Below the pieces are notes generated by a model. It ran no database searches. It saw nothing but the letters and a program-made list of their open reading frames with translations, and was not told the DNA's origin. The position numbers were made by a program, and so were the translations under genes. Positions 34,543-45,414 of a stretch of DNA of 64,000 nucleotides are shown piece by piece (position 1 is the stretch's first letter; the number at the start of each line of letters is the position of its first letter). This stretch comes from Nocardiopsis sp. FIRDI 009 (GTDB lineage: Bacteria > Actinomycetota > Actinomycetes > Streptosporangiales > Streptosporangiaceae). The stretch is taken from positions 1 to 64,000 of the forward strand of contig NZ_QPNC01000039.1 in assembly GCF_003386285.1 (NCBI RefSeq), in the 5' to 3' direction.

Positions 34543-35997
34543 GTGCACCGACGTGTCGCAGCCGTGTCCCTCGCCCTGGCCCTGACCTTCCCCACCCCGC
34601 CTCCGGCGTCCGCCGCGACGGAGGGCATGGACTCCTACGTCCGTGCGCGGATGGCGGCGACCGGCACCCCCGGTCTGGCCTACGCGGTCGTGGGGCCGGA
34701 GGGGATCGAGCGCCGGGGCGTGTTCGGGGTGGACGGGAACGGCGATCCCGTCACCGAGGACACCCCGTTCCTGTGGGGGTCGGTGGCCAAACCGGTGACC
34801 GCCACGGCGGCACTGGTCCTGGCGGAGGAGGGACGGCTCGACCCGGACGCGCCCGTGGAGGAGTACCTGCCCGAGTTCGCCGACTTCGGCGCCGCCCCGA
34901 CCGTGCGCGACCTGATGACGCAGACGTCGGGGATCACCGAGGCGGCCACCGTCGAGACCGCTGACGTGTACGACGCGGATTCGGCGGAGTTCGGGCCGCG
35001 CGTCGGGCGGATCGCGGCCTCCGAGGCGGGCGACCCCGGTACGCACGAGTACAGCAGTGCGAACTACCTGGTCCTGGGCGCGGTCATCGAACGCGTGACC
35101 GGCCGGGCCTTCGGCTCCTCTCTGCGCGAGGCCGTGCTGGACCCGGTGGGGATGGACGGCGCGTTCACCAGCGCCGCGGAGGCCGCGTCGGCGGGTCTGC
35201 CCCCGGGGTACCGGTCGCCGTGGGGCGTGCCGCTGGCCGACGCGGACGGCGTGGACGACGCCGGGGTGTCCGACGGATACCTGGGCGGGGACCTGGGTGC
35301 GCTGGCCGCGTTCGCGCGGACACAGGTGGCGGACGACCCGGCGGTGCTCGACCCGGAGACGCTGGCGGAGGCACGCAGGGGGATCGTGCCCGTGCCCGGT
35401 TCGCGGCAGGAGTACGGGCTGGGGTGGCGCGAGACCCGGATGTCGGAACTGGACGAGCCGATCGTCTTCCACGGCGGCGCGACTCCGGGGCACGCGGCGA
35501 TGGTCGTGGTCCTGCCCGAACGCGACCGAGCCGTGGTCGTCCTGCAGAACACCTACGACCTGCTGCGCGACGGACAGATCCAGGCGGTGGCCTTCGGTCT
35601 GGCCCACCTGGTCGCCGGCGGCGACCAGCCGCGGAACCCGGGGCCGAGCGTGCTCGACCGGACGGCGGTGTGGGGTTCCACGGCCCTCGCGCTGGTCATG
35701 GCCGTGGGCGCGGTGCTGGCCGTGCGGTCCCTACGGACGCGCCGCGGAGGTGTCGCCGCAGCTCTGGCCTGGAGCGTCGCCGGAGCGGCGACCGGCTCGG
35801 CGGCGGTGTGGCCGATCAGCGCGTACGGCACGCGCCTCGCCCTGCTGTGGCTGCCCGAGGTCGGGCTGGCGACCCTGACGGCGGGCGTGCTCGGCGGGGT
35901 CACGCTGGTGCTGCGGATGACGGCGGTGGCCCGCGACCGGGCGGCGTCGCACACGTCCTCCGCCCCGCGGAACGCCGCGACCACCCGGCGCGGGTGA
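34543..35997 (+). CDS. Serine hydrolase, class C beta-lactamase/esterase fold, membrane-anchored
   Basis: The 484-aa protein starts at GTG 34543 with GAGGAG upstream and a Sec signal (VSLALALTFPTPPPASA). The penicillin-binding-protein-like domain has SxxK in LWGSVAKPVT (Ser80, Lys83), YSS in HEYSSANYLVLG and HGG in VFHGGATPGH. Three or four hydrophobic segments follow from about residue 375, so the enzyme should be tethered outside the cell. Such proteins are D-Ala-D-Ala peptidases, esterases or beta-lactamases; resistance cannot be claimed from sequence. The divergent TetR gene probably controls it. Confidence 0.88.
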   Translation: MHRRVAAVSLALALTFPTPPPASAATEGMDSYVRARMAATGTPGLAYAVVGPEGIERRGVFGVDGNGDPVTEDTPFLWGSVAKPVTATAALVLAEEGRLDPDAPVEEYLPEFADFGAAPTVRDLMTQTSGITEAATVETADVYDADSAEFGPRVGRIAASEAGDPGTHEYSSANYLVLGAVIERVTGRAFGSSLREAVLDPVGMDGAFTSAAEAASAGLPPGYRSPWGVPLADADGVDDAGVSDGYLGGDLGALAAFARTQVADDPAVLDPETLAEARRGIVPVPGSRQEYGLGWRETRMSELDEPIVFHGGATPGHAAMVVVLPERDRAVVVLQNTYDLLRDGQIQAVAFGLAHLVAGGDQPRNPGPSVLDRTAVWGSTALALVMAVGAVLAVRSLRTRRGGVAAALAWSVAGAATGSAAVWPISAYGTRLALLWLPEVGLATLTAGVLGGVTLVLRMTAVARDRAASHTSSAPRNAATTRRG

Positions 35998-36012
35998 CGG
36001 GGCGCACGGTGG

Positions 36013-36777
36013 TCAGACGACGCGGTCGAGGAACCCGCCGTCCACCACGAGGTTGTTGCCGGTGACGAAGCTGGCGGCGGGGCTGGCCAGGAAGACGGCG
36101 GCCCGGGCGACCTCCTCGGGGCGGCCGAGGCGGCCGTAGGGGATGCGGCCGCGGATGGTCGCGTAGAACTCGGGGTCGTTCTCGCGGCGCCGGTCCCAGC
36201 CACCGCCGGGGAACTCGATCGGGCCGGGCGAGACCGTGTTGACGCGCACGCCCTCGGGCGCCCACGACCGGGCCAGGGAGGCGGCGTGGTGGTTGAGCGC
36301 GGCCTTGAGCGCACCGTAGGCGGCGGGCCCGGCGGGCCGCGTGGTGTGCAGGGCGGAGGTCGTGGAGATGAGCACCACCGAACCGCCGCGCTCGGACTCC
36401 CGCAGGTGCGGGTAGACGCGTTCGGCCATGCGCACGAACGGCAGGACGTCGGCGCCGAAGTTGCGCTCCCACTGGTCGGGGGTGCGGCTGCTGCCCGCGG
36501 ACACGTTGGAGACCAGGACGTCGATCCCGCCCAGGATCTCGGCGGCGTCGTCGACGAAGGAGTCCAGCGCGGGCGCGTCGGCGACGTCCAGGGCGCGGGC
36601 GAACACGGTCGCGCCGGTCAGGCGCAGCTCCTCGGCGGCCTCCTCCAGCTGCTCGGCGCCGCGCGCGCAGATGGCGAGGTCGGCCCCCTCGTCGGCGAAC
36701 CCGTCGGCGATGGCCCGGCCGATCCCCCGGCTGGCCCCGGTGACCACGACGCGGGCACCCGTCAGGTGCAGATCCAT
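36013..36777 (-). CDS. Short-chain dehydrogenase/reductase
   Basis: The 254-aa Rossmann oxidoreductase has VVVTGASRGIGRAIA (cofactor GxxxGxG), the Ser in VVLISTTSALHT and the catalytic YGALK (YxxxK). The C-terminal AVFLASPAASFVTGNNLVVD is typical of classical SDRs. Its substrate is unknown; it resembles FabG-like reductases but differs from the true fabG in this window. Confidence 0.88.
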   Translation of the reverse strand: MDLHLTGARVVVTGASRGIGRAIADGFADEGADLAICARGAEQLEEAAEELRLTGATVFARALDVADAPALDSFVDDAAEILGGIDVLVSNVSAGSSRTPDQWERNFGADVLPFVRMAERVYPHLRESERGGSVVLISTTSALHTTRPAGPAAYGALKAALNHHAASLARSWAPEGVRVNTVSPGPIEFPGGGWDRRRENDPEFYATIRGRIPYGRLGRPEEVARAAVFLASPAASFVTGNNLVVDGGFLDRVV

Positions 36778-36887
36778 GTGCTCCCCCTCCTCGGCGGCCC
36801 CTTCACCGCCCTGTCCGCGTCCGGCAGGTTACACCGGCACGGACGGACACCGGGTCCGGCGTGCCGGTTCGTCCCACCGCGGCCGGG

Positions 36888-37712
36888 TCAGCGGCGTTCG
36901 GCGGTGAGCAGGAACGTCATCGGCAGTTTCCGCCTCACCTCGTCGCCGAGGGAGGGGAAGGCGTTCCAGAACTCGTCCGGACGCTCCTCCAGACGGGTCA
37001 GGGCCAGGCCGGAGTCGACGAGGGCCTGGACGACGTCGGCGATCGTCCACAGCCGCTCGTGCTTGACCGAGGGTTCCTCGACGACGTCGCCGATGTACTG
37101 GGCCGTCCAGCCGGAACTGCGCTCGGCGTGGGCGAAGTAGTCGACGCCCGCCCAGACGGGGGTGGACGCCTCGGGGTCGAACAGCCAGCTGGCCGGATGG
37201 GTGTCGAAGACCATGACCCGCCCGCCGGGGCGCAGCAGCCGGGCGACCGCCCCGGCCCACGCGCGGATGTCGTGGATCCAGCAGAGCGCGCCCTGCCCGG
37301 TGTAGACCAGGTCCGCGGTGCCGTCCAGCTCGGCGGGGGTGTCGAGCACGTCGCAGCGGTGGAAGGTCGCGGGCAGGTCGAGGGCGCGCGCCTTGGCGCG
37401 GGCGTTGTCGACGTGCCGCCCGGAGATGTCCACGCCCACGACCTCGCGGGCTCCCTCCAGCAGGAGGGACAGGGTGTCCTGCCCGGACGCGCACTGGAGG
37501 TGGACGGCCCGCTCGCACCAGGGGGCCAGGTCTCCCAGGGCGGCGCGTTCGACCGGGTGCACGGACGACCGACCCGCGCGGAGCCGCTCGATGCCGGCGG
37601 CCACGCCCTCGGTGTAACGCAGGGCCCCCTCGTCCCAGGCGGCCTGGTTGGCCCGGTGACGCCGACGCACCTCGTCGGCGTCGCGGGCGGGCTCCTCGGG
37701 TGTGTACGTCAT
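36888..37712 (-). CDS. Class I SAM-dependent methyltransferase
   Basis: The 274-aa cytoplasmic enzyme has a SAM-binding motif I variant AVHLQCASGQDTLSLLLEG (usual form E/DxGxGxG; here LQCASGQDT), motif II acidic residue in VVGVDISGRHVDNARA, and YTGQGALCWIHDIRAWA for motif IV. The target is unknown. The open reading continues slightly upstream of the ATG at 37712 but lacks family similarity. Confidence 0.85.
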   Translation of the reverse strand: MTYTPEEPARDADEVRRRHRANQAAWDEGALRYTEGVAAGIERLRAGRSSVHPVERAALGDLAPWCERAVHLQCASGQDTLSLLLEGAREVVGVDISGRHVDNARAKARALDLPATFHRCDVLDTPAELDGTADLVYTGQGALCWIHDIRAWAGAVARLLRPGGRVMVFDTHPASWLFDPEASTPVWAGVDYFAHAERSSGWTAQYIGDVVEEPSVKHERLWTIADVVQALVDSGLALTRLEERPDEFWNAFPSLGDEVRRKLPMTFLLTAERR

Positions 37713-37780
37713 CGGTCCTCCACTGTCCCCGGCGAACGGACACAGAGGATCATCGGCGACCTACTCCCGTCAAACGGTTC

Positions 37781-37817
37781 GCTCGGGGGCGCCGCGCACA
37801 GCCGGGCGCCCCCGAGC
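37781..37817 (-). terminator. Terminator hairpin after fabI
   Basis: GCTCGGGGGCGCC (37781-37793) and GGCGCCCCCGAGC (37805-37817) are a perfect 13-bp stem with an 11-base loop, 8 bases past the fabI stop. Confidence 0.75.
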
Positions 37818-37824
37818 TGGGCGG

Positions 37825-38589
37825 TCAGGCGCCCGTGGAGTGGAAACCGCCGTCCACGTGCACGATCTCACCGGTGGTCGCCGGGAACCAGTCCGACAGC
37901 AGCGCCACCACGGCCTTGGCGGCGGGCTCCGGGTTGGTGACGTCCCAGCCCAGCGGGGCGCGCTCGGGCCAGTGCTTGGCCAGGTCCTCGAAGCCCGGGA
38001 TGCTGCGCGCGGCCATGGTGCTCAGCGGCCCCGCCGAGACCAGGTTGACGCGGATGTCCTGGTCACCGACGTAGCGGGCCAGGTAGCGCGCGGTGGAGGT
38101 GAGCGCGGACTTGGCCACGCCCATCCAGTCGTAGATGGGGTAGGACACGCTGTTGTCGAAGTCCAGCGCCACCACCGATCCGCCGTTCTTCATCATCGGC
38201 ATGAGCGCCGTGGTGAGCGACTTCAGCGAGAAGGTGGACGTGTGCATGGCGGTGGCCACGTCCGACCACCGCGTGTTGAGGAAGTTGCCGCCCAGGGCGT
38301 CCTGGGGGGTGAAGCCGATGGAGTGCACGATGCCGTCGATGCCCTCGACGTGCTCGCCGACGCGGGTCGCCAGCGTGCCGAGCTGCTCGTCGTCGGTGAC
38401 GTCGAGTTCCAGGACCGGCGGGGTCTCGGGCAGCCGCTTGGCGACGCGCTCCACGAGGCTCATCCGGCCGTAACCGGTGAGCACGACGGTGGCGCCCTGC
38501 TCCTGGGCGAGGCGGGCGACGTGGAAGGCGATGGAGGAGTCGGTGAGCACCCCGGTGACGAGGACGCGTTTACCTTCGAGAAGTCCCAT
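37825..38589 (-). CDS. fabI: Enoyl-ACP reductase (NADH), FabI/InhA
   Basis: The 254-aa enzyme reduces trans-2-enoyl-ACP in the last step of each fatty acid synthesis cycle. It starts MGLLEGKRVLVTGVLTDSSI, the divergent cofactor motif of FabI, and has GIVHSIGFTPQDALGG and the active-site pair in YPIYDWMGVAKSAL (Tyr and Lys, YxxMxxxK). MAARSIPGFEDLAKHW is the substrate-binding loop. It lies 104 bases downstream of fabG on the same strand, the mabA-inhA arrangement of mycobacteria. A strong terminator closes the unit. Confidence 0.95.
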   Translation of the reverse strand: MGLLEGKRVLVTGVLTDSSIAFHVARLAQEQGATVVLTGYGRMSLVERVAKRLPETPPVLELDVTDDEQLGTLATRVGEHVEGIDGIVHSIGFTPQDALGGNFLNTRWSDVATAMHTSTFSLKSLTTALMPMMKNGGSVVALDFDNSVSYPIYDWMGVAKSALTSTARYLARYVGDQDIRVNLVSAGPLSTMAARSIPGFEDLAKHWPERAPLGWDVTNPEPAAKAVVALLSDWFPATTGEIVHVDGGFHSTGA

Positions 38590-38693
38590 GGTCGGGTTTC
38601 CTGATTCTGGTCTGGACCGGCGGGGGTGGTCCGGTGGCTGTGCGGGTGGAGGGGGTCGGGCCAGGACGAGGCGGAGGCCCGGAGGGACACAGG

Positions 38694-40196
<1,503 letters not shown>

Positions 40197-40200
<4 letters not shown>

Positions 40201-41450
40201 CGTCGACCACTCCCCTCCGCCTCGTGTCCCCCGCTGACGGGAAGGACGACGCTCAACCGCCATCCCCCGTCGAACCGGGGCCCGGCCGTGAGCGAGCCGC
40301 CCGCCAGGGCGACGCGCTCACGGATACCCGCAAGACCGTACCCGCTGCTCGGCGGAGGCGTGACCGCGACGGTGGCGGGCCCGTTGGCCACCTCCACCTG
40401 TAGGACGTCACCCCTCCGGCGCAGCTCCAGGGTCACCCGGGCGCCCCGCGCGTGCTTGGCGGCGTTGGTCAGCCCCTCCTGGACCACCCGGAAGGCGGTG
40501 CGCTGGACCGTGGGGGGCAGGTCACCGAGCGGCTCGGAGTCGACGCGGTCCACCACCATGCCCGCGTCCCGCCACTGGCCCACCAGCCACTCCAGGTCGG
40601 ACAGGCCGGGTTGGGGCGCGGTGGGCGCGGTGCCCCCGTCCTCCTCCCGCAGGACCCCGAGGATGCCCCTCAGTTCGGCCAGGGCCTCGCGGCCGGTGGT
40701 CCGGATCAGCCCGGCGGCCTCGGCCGTGCGCGGGTCCTGCGCGGAGACCTCCAGGCCGCCCGCGTGCAGGACCATGAGGCTCACCCGGTGCGCCACGACG
40801 TCGTGCATCTCCCGGGCGATCCGGGTGCGCTCGGCGGTGATGGCGTGCTCGGCCATGAGGTGCTGTTCGCGTTCGAGGCGCTCGGCCCGTTCCTGGAGGC
40901 GGTCGATGAGCTGGCGCCGGGTCCCGACCCACAGGCCGAGGGTCGTCGGGACCACGAGGAACAGGCCGAAGTTGAAGACGTAGACGAGCAGGTTCACGTC
41001 CAGGGCGACGTACAGGGCCAGGGCCTGGACCCCGAACCATCCGGCCAGGATCCGGCGGCGGTCGAAGTGCACCGCGTAGGAGTAGAGGGCGAACCCGGCC
41101 GGGAGCATGTTGCCGAAGAGCAGCAGGAGCGCGAACGCCAGGACCAGCAGCCAGTGCGGGCGGGAGCGCCGGAACAGGACGGCCAGGGAGACCAGTCCGG
41201 CCGGGACCAGGTAGAAGACGACGCCCAGGACCGTGAGCGGGAGCAGCTCGTCGGTCCGCTGGAAGAGCGGGTCGATGACCCCCCGCAGCAGCCCGATCTC
41301 CGGCACGATCTGGACGAAGGCGACCATCGGGAACGACCCGACGGCGTAGAACCAGTCGGCGAAGCGCAGGCGGCGGTCCCACCACCACCGCTCTCCCCGC
41401 CGCCACCAGCCCGTCGGTCCACGGGATACCCTCGTGTTCTGCTCCCTCAT
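40197..41450 (-). CDS. Sensor histidine kinase (HisKA_3 type)
   Basis: The 417-aa membrane kinase has about five or six transmembrane segments in residues 30-175, a short coiled coil (RLQERAERLEREQHLMAEHA), the HisKA_3 box REMHDVVAHRVS with His216, and an ATPase domain with VVQEGLTNAAKHARG (N box) and GYGLAGIRERVALAGG (G box). There is almost no outside loop, which is usual in kinases that sense membrane or exporter state. It is cotranscribed with the response regulator. Confidence 0.9.
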
Positions 41451-41804
41451 GCGCCGGATTCTACGGTCGGGCCCGGCTCGGCCCCGCCGTCCGCCGACAC
41501 CGGTGCGCCTGGCGGCCGATCGTCGGTACCGCCCCGTTCTCCCTGGTGACGCATGGTTCCGCGCGCCCCGCCCGCCCGTTCCCGCCACCGGGACCCCCGA
41601 CGAAAGTCGGTACCGACCCCCGACGTTGGAGTCGTGAACCCGGGTCCGCGTCGTCCCTTTGGCCGGGGTGCGGTTCAGCCCGCAGGGGGAGGAACCGGAC
41701 ACCACGGCGCCCCTAGCGTGGAGACCACACCGGGCGGGACCGGAGGCGACCTCCGAGCCGCCCGGTGACACGTGTCCGCACCGTCACCACTGGAGTTGTC
41801 TGCC
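41451..41804. other. Divergent control region between the kinase and ABC exporter genes
   Basis: About 350 bases with no gene. GTCGGTACCGAC at 41606-41617 is a perfect 12-bp palindrome, and a second GTCGGTACCG lies at 41522-41531, so a dimeric regulator may bind twice. The adjacent response regulator is the natural candidate. Confidence 0.45.
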
Positions 41805-42569
41805 GTGACCGCGTCCTCAGTCCAGCCCGTCCCCTCGGCCACCGCCCCGCCGGTGGTGGTCGCCCGGGGGCTCACCAAGACCTACGACACCGGGGGCAGC
41901 CAGGTCCACGCCCTCGCCGGGGTGGACGTGGACTTCCACCGGGGCGCGTTCACCGCGATCATGGGCCCCTCCGGCTCGGGTAAGTCCACCCTGATGCACT
42001 GCCTGGCTGGCCTGGACGTGCCCACCTCCGGCACCGTGCACCTGGGCCGCACCCAGATCACCGGCCTGCGCGACAGCGAACTGACCCTGCTGCGCCGCGA
42101 CCGGATCGGGTTCATCTTCCAGTCGTTCAACCTGCTGCCGATGCTCACCGCCGAGCAGAACATCCTGCTGCCGTCGCAGATCGCCAAGCGCAGGATCGAC
42201 CAGCAGCGGTTCGACCACATCATCGACGTCGTGGGCCTGCGCGACCGCCTCGACCACCTGCCCACCAAGCTCTCCGGCGGCCAGCAGCAGCGCGTGGCCG
42301 TGGCCCGCGCCCTGCTCAACGCGCCCGAGGTGGTCTACGCCGACGAGCCCACCGGCAACCTGGACTCGCGTTCGGGCGCGGAGGTCCTGGCGTTCCTGCG
42401 CGACTCGGCCAAGGACCTGGACCAGACCATCGTCATGGTCACCCATGACCCCGTGGCCGCCTCCTACGCCGACCGCGTCGTCTTCCTGCGCGACGGTCGG
42501 CTGGTCGACGAGGTCACCGACCCCAACCCCGAGCTGGTCTCCGCCCGGCTGCTGAAGCTGGAGGCCTGA
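41805..42569 (+). CDS. ABC transporter ATP-binding protein (MacB/LolD type)
   Basis: The 254-aa ATPase has Walker A GPSGSGKST (residues 54-62), Q-loop FIFQSFNLLP, signature LSGGQQQRVAVARAL, Walker B VVYADEPTGNLDS and switch His in MVTHDP. EPTGNLDS is the hallmark of the MacB/LolD/FtsE branch that works with FtsX-like permeases. GTG 41805 has GGAG upstream; a GTG at 41772 would add 11 residues. The permease gene starts 4 bases after its stop. Confidence 0.92.
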   Translation: MTASSVQPVPSATAPPVVVARGLTKTYDTGGSQVHALAGVDVDFHRGAFTAIMGPSGSGKSTLMHCLAGLDVPTSGTVHLGRTQITGLRDSELTLLRRDRIGFIFQSFNLLPMLTAEQNILLPSQIAKRRIDQQRFDHIIDVVGLRDRLDHLPTKLSGGQQQRVAVARALLNAPEVVYADEPTGNLDSRSGAEVLAFLRDSAKDLDQTIVMVTHDPVAASYADRVVFLRDGRLVDEVTDPNPELVSARLLKLEA

Positions 42570-42573
42570 CCGC

Positions 42574-45315
42574 ATGCTGCGCACCACACTCGCGGGGCTG
42601 CGGCTGCACAAGTCCCGCTACGTGACGACCGTTCTGGCGATCCTGCTCGGCGTCATGTTCGTCTCCGGGACCATGGTGTTCGCCGACACCCTGAAGGCCA
42701 ACTACGAGGAGTCCGTGATGGGCTCCGCCACCACCGTCGACGCCATCGCCGAACCGGCCGAGCCGGAGCCGGGCGAGGACGGCGAGTACGTCGCGCTCGA
42801 GCCGCTGACCGAGGAGCAACTGGCCGACATCCGCGCCCTGCCCGAGGTCGCCGAGGCCGACGGTCTGGTCCGCGGCCAGGCCGTCCTGCTGGACGCCGAC
42901 GGCCGGGCGTTCGGCTTCACGCCGCCCTCCGCCGTCTCCGTCGAGGGCGCCAGCCGGTTCGACGCGGCCCAGGGCGAGCTGCCCTCGGCCGATGACGAGA
43001 TCGCCCTGGCCACCTCCACCGCCGAGCAGTCGGGGTTCGGTGTCGGGGACACCGTGACCGTGCTCGACCCCGACCAGGAGAGGCGGGAGTTCACCGTCAC
43101 CGGCCTGGTCAACTTCGGTGTCGACCCGGAGTACAGCATGACCGGCGCCGTGGTCTTCGCCCCCGACACGATCGAGGAGATGACCGGGGCGACCGGCTAC
43201 GCCGAGATCGACGCGATCGCCGCCGAGGGCTTCACCGACGAGCAGGCCGCCGACGCGGTCGGCGACGTGCTGGGCGCCTCAGCCGAGGTCATGACCGGCG
43301 AGGAGTACGGTCTGGAGATGGCCGAGGGCGTCGGCGCCGAGACCGAGATGTTCCGCATCGCGCTGCTGCTGTTCGCGTTCATCGCGATGTTCGTCGCCGG
43401 GATCGTCATCTACAACACCTTCGCCATCCTCATCGCCCAGCGCCAGCGCGAACTGGCCCTGCTGCGGTGCGTGGGCGCCAAGCGCTCGCAGGTCTTCCGG
43501 TCGGTGCTGCTGGAGTCCGTGGTCGTGGGCCTGGTCGCCTCCGCCCTGGGCGTCCTGGCGGGTGTGGGTATCGGCTTCGCCGGTGCGTCCTTCGCGGCCC
43601 CGGCGATGGGTGCCGACGGTGGTGTCCCCGTGATCATCACCCCGGTCGCGATCCTGGTCGGGCTGGGTGTCGGCACGATCGTCACCGTCTTCTCCGCGAT
43701 GATCCCGGCACTGCGCGCCACCCGGGTGGCCCCGCTGGCGGCGCTGCGCACCAGCGCCACCGCCTCCGGTATCGAGAAGGGCACCGGCTGGATCCGCGTC
43801 GTGTTCGGTCTGCTGACCTTCGCCGTCTCCGGAGCGATGGTCGCCCTGACCCAGGTCTCCGGCCCCACCCAGGCGGGTCCGATCGTCGTCACCGCCGCCG
43901 CCCTGGTCGCGTTCGTCGGCGTCGTGGTCCTGGGCCCGCTGCTGGTGCGCGGCATCGTGCGCCTGGTCGGCGCCCCGCTGCGCAGGGTCGGTGTGGCGAG
44001 CATGCTGGCCGTGGACAACTCCGTCCGCAGCCCGCGCCGCGCCGCCACCGCGATGATCGCCCTGACCGTGGGCGCCACGCTCATCACCGGCTACTCCGTC
44101 GTCAGCGCCTCCACCGAGTCGACCCTGACCCGGATGCTGGACGAGCAGTTCCCCGTCGACTACCAGATCAACCCGCAGTTCGCCATGGAGGAGCCCGCGG
44201 GTACCGGGGACGCCTCGGATGCGGAGGCGGCCGCCGAGGACGCCCCCGCCGACGGAACCGCCGAGGGCGCCGAGACCGCCGAGGGTTCCGCGGAGCCGGG
44301 CGCCGAGCCGAGCACGGCACCCGCCGAGGGCACCGGGGGCGCTCCTGAGGAGGGAGCCGACGCCGAAGGCGGGACGACCGCCGACGCCGGTACGCCCGAG
44401 TTCGGCTTCGTCCCCGAGGAGGTCCGCCGCGACCTGGCGGACGAGCCGACCATCGCCGGGGTCTTCGGGCAGCGCAGCGGCTCCCTGGTGACCGAGGACG
44501 GCGGGTACATGAGTCTGGTGGCCTACACCAACGCGGAGATGGGCACCGACCTGACCGTGGACACCGTCGAGGGCGACCTGTCCGACGTGGGACCGGGCCG
44601 GATCGCGCTGGCGGAGGGTGTCGACGACAGCCTGAGCGTGGGTGACACCTACACCCTGAGCAGTGAGGACGCTGACCTCGACCTGGAGGTCGCGGCGATC
44701 GTCGAGGCCAGTGTGGGGGCCTGGAGCGGTTACGTCCACGCGGACGACCTCGCCACCCTCTTCCCCGAGGCGACCCAGGACGAGGCCCTGCTCATCCGCG
44801 GGGAGCGGGACGCCGACCCGGCCGAACTGCGCGAGGCGGTCTACGCCTCGGTCGAGGACGACCCGACGCTCCAGGTCATGTCCGTGGCCGAGATCAAGGA
44901 ACAGTTCTCGGACATGATGGACATCGCCTTCTACACCATCGCGGCGATGCTGGGCCTGGCGATCATCATCGCGGTGTTCGGTATCTCCAACACGATGGCG
45001 CTGTCGGTGCTGGAGCGCACCCGCGAGTCCGCGATGCTGCGGGCGCTGGGTCTGGCCCGGGGCCAGCTGCGCCGGATGCTCAGCGTGGAGGCCGTGCTGC
45101 TGTGCCTGATCGGCGCGGGGATCGGCATCGTGCTGGGCGTGGTGTTCGGCTGGGCCGCCGCCGACTCGGTGCTGCCGGGCATGGTGTTCAGCCTTCCGGC
45201 CGGCCAGATCGCGGTGTTCATCGCGGTCGCCGTCCTGGCCGGGCTGCTCGCCTCGATCCTGCCGGGTCGCCGGGCGGCGGGCACCTCGATCACCGGGGCG
45301 CTGGCCAGCGAGTGA
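42574..45315 (+). CDS. FtsX-like ABC permease
   Basis: The 913-aa membrane protein has two FtsX-like halves. A first helix (YVTTVLAILLGVMFVSGTMV) and a long extracellular domain (about 45-260) precede three helices; after a central helix pair a second extracellular domain follows, then three final helices ending in ILPGRRAAGTSITGAL. The second outside domain contains an acidic Ala/Glu/Gly-rich low-complexity insert, about residues 540-610. Type VII ABC transporters of this kind act by mechanotransduction, moving peptides, lipids or drugs outside the membrane. The substrate is unknown. Confidence 0.9.
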   Translation: MLRTTLAGLRLHKSRYVTTVLAILLGVMFVSGTMVFADTLKANYEESVMGSATTVDAIAEPAEPEPGEDGEYVALEPLTEEQLADIRALPEVAEADGLVRGQAVLLDADGRAFGFTPPSAVSVEGASRFDAAQGELPSADDEIALATSTAEQSGFGVGDTVTVLDPDQERREFTVTGLVNFGVDPEYSMTGAVVFAPDTIEEMTGATGYAEIDAIAAEGFTDEQAADAVGDVLGASAEVMTGEEYGLEMAEGVGAETEMFRIALLLFAFIAMFVAGIVIYNTFAILIAQRQRELALLRCVGAKRSQVFRSVLLESVVVGLVASALGVLAGVGIGFAGASFAAPAMGADGGVPVIITPVAILVGLGVGTIVTVFSAMIPALRATRVAPLAALRTSATASGIEKGTGWIRVVFGLLTFAVSGAMVALTQVSGPTQAGPIVVTAAALVAFVGVVVLGPLLVRGIVRLVGAPLRRVGVASMLAVDNSVRSPRRAATAMIALTVGATLITGYSVVSASTESTLTRMLDEQFPVDYQINPQFAMEEPAGTGDASDAEAAAEDAPADGTAEGAETAEGSAEPGAEPSTAPAEGTGGAPEEGADAEGGTTADAGTPEFGFVPEEVRRDLADEPTIAGVFGQRSGSLVTEDGGYMSLVAYTNAEMGTDLTVDTVEGDLSDVGPGRIALAEGVDDSLSVGDTYTLSSEDADLDLEVAAIVEASVGAWSGYVHADDLATLFPEATQDEALLIRGERDADPAELREAVYASVEDDPTLQVMSVAEIKEQFSDMMDIAFYTIAAMLGLAIIIAVFGISNTMALSVLERTRESAMLRALGLARGQLRRMLSVEAVLLCLIGAGIGIVLGVVFGWAAADSVLPGMVFSLPAGQIAVFIAVAVLAGLLASILPGRRAAGTSITGALASE

Positions 45316-45353
45316 CGCCCCCGGGCGTTTCTGCCCCGACGGGCCCGTGACAC

Positions 45354-45389
45354 GCGGCGCGGCCCCCACTCCGGTGGGGACCGCGCCGC
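45354..45389 (+). terminator. Terminator hairpin after the ABC permease
   Basis: GCGGCGCGGCCCCCAC (45354-45369) pairs with GTGGGGACCGCGCCGC (45374-45389), 15 of 16 bases, 4-base loop, 38 bases after the permease stop. Confidence 0.75.
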
Positions 45390-45414
45390 ATAAGTTGTAC
45401 CCCGGAGGTGTGCT

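Noticed and set aside
42660-45369. Long minus-strand frames opposite the FtsX-like permease, rich in Gly/Asp/His/Gln
   Set aside because: Typical antisense composition of GC-rich coding DNA, with no motif.
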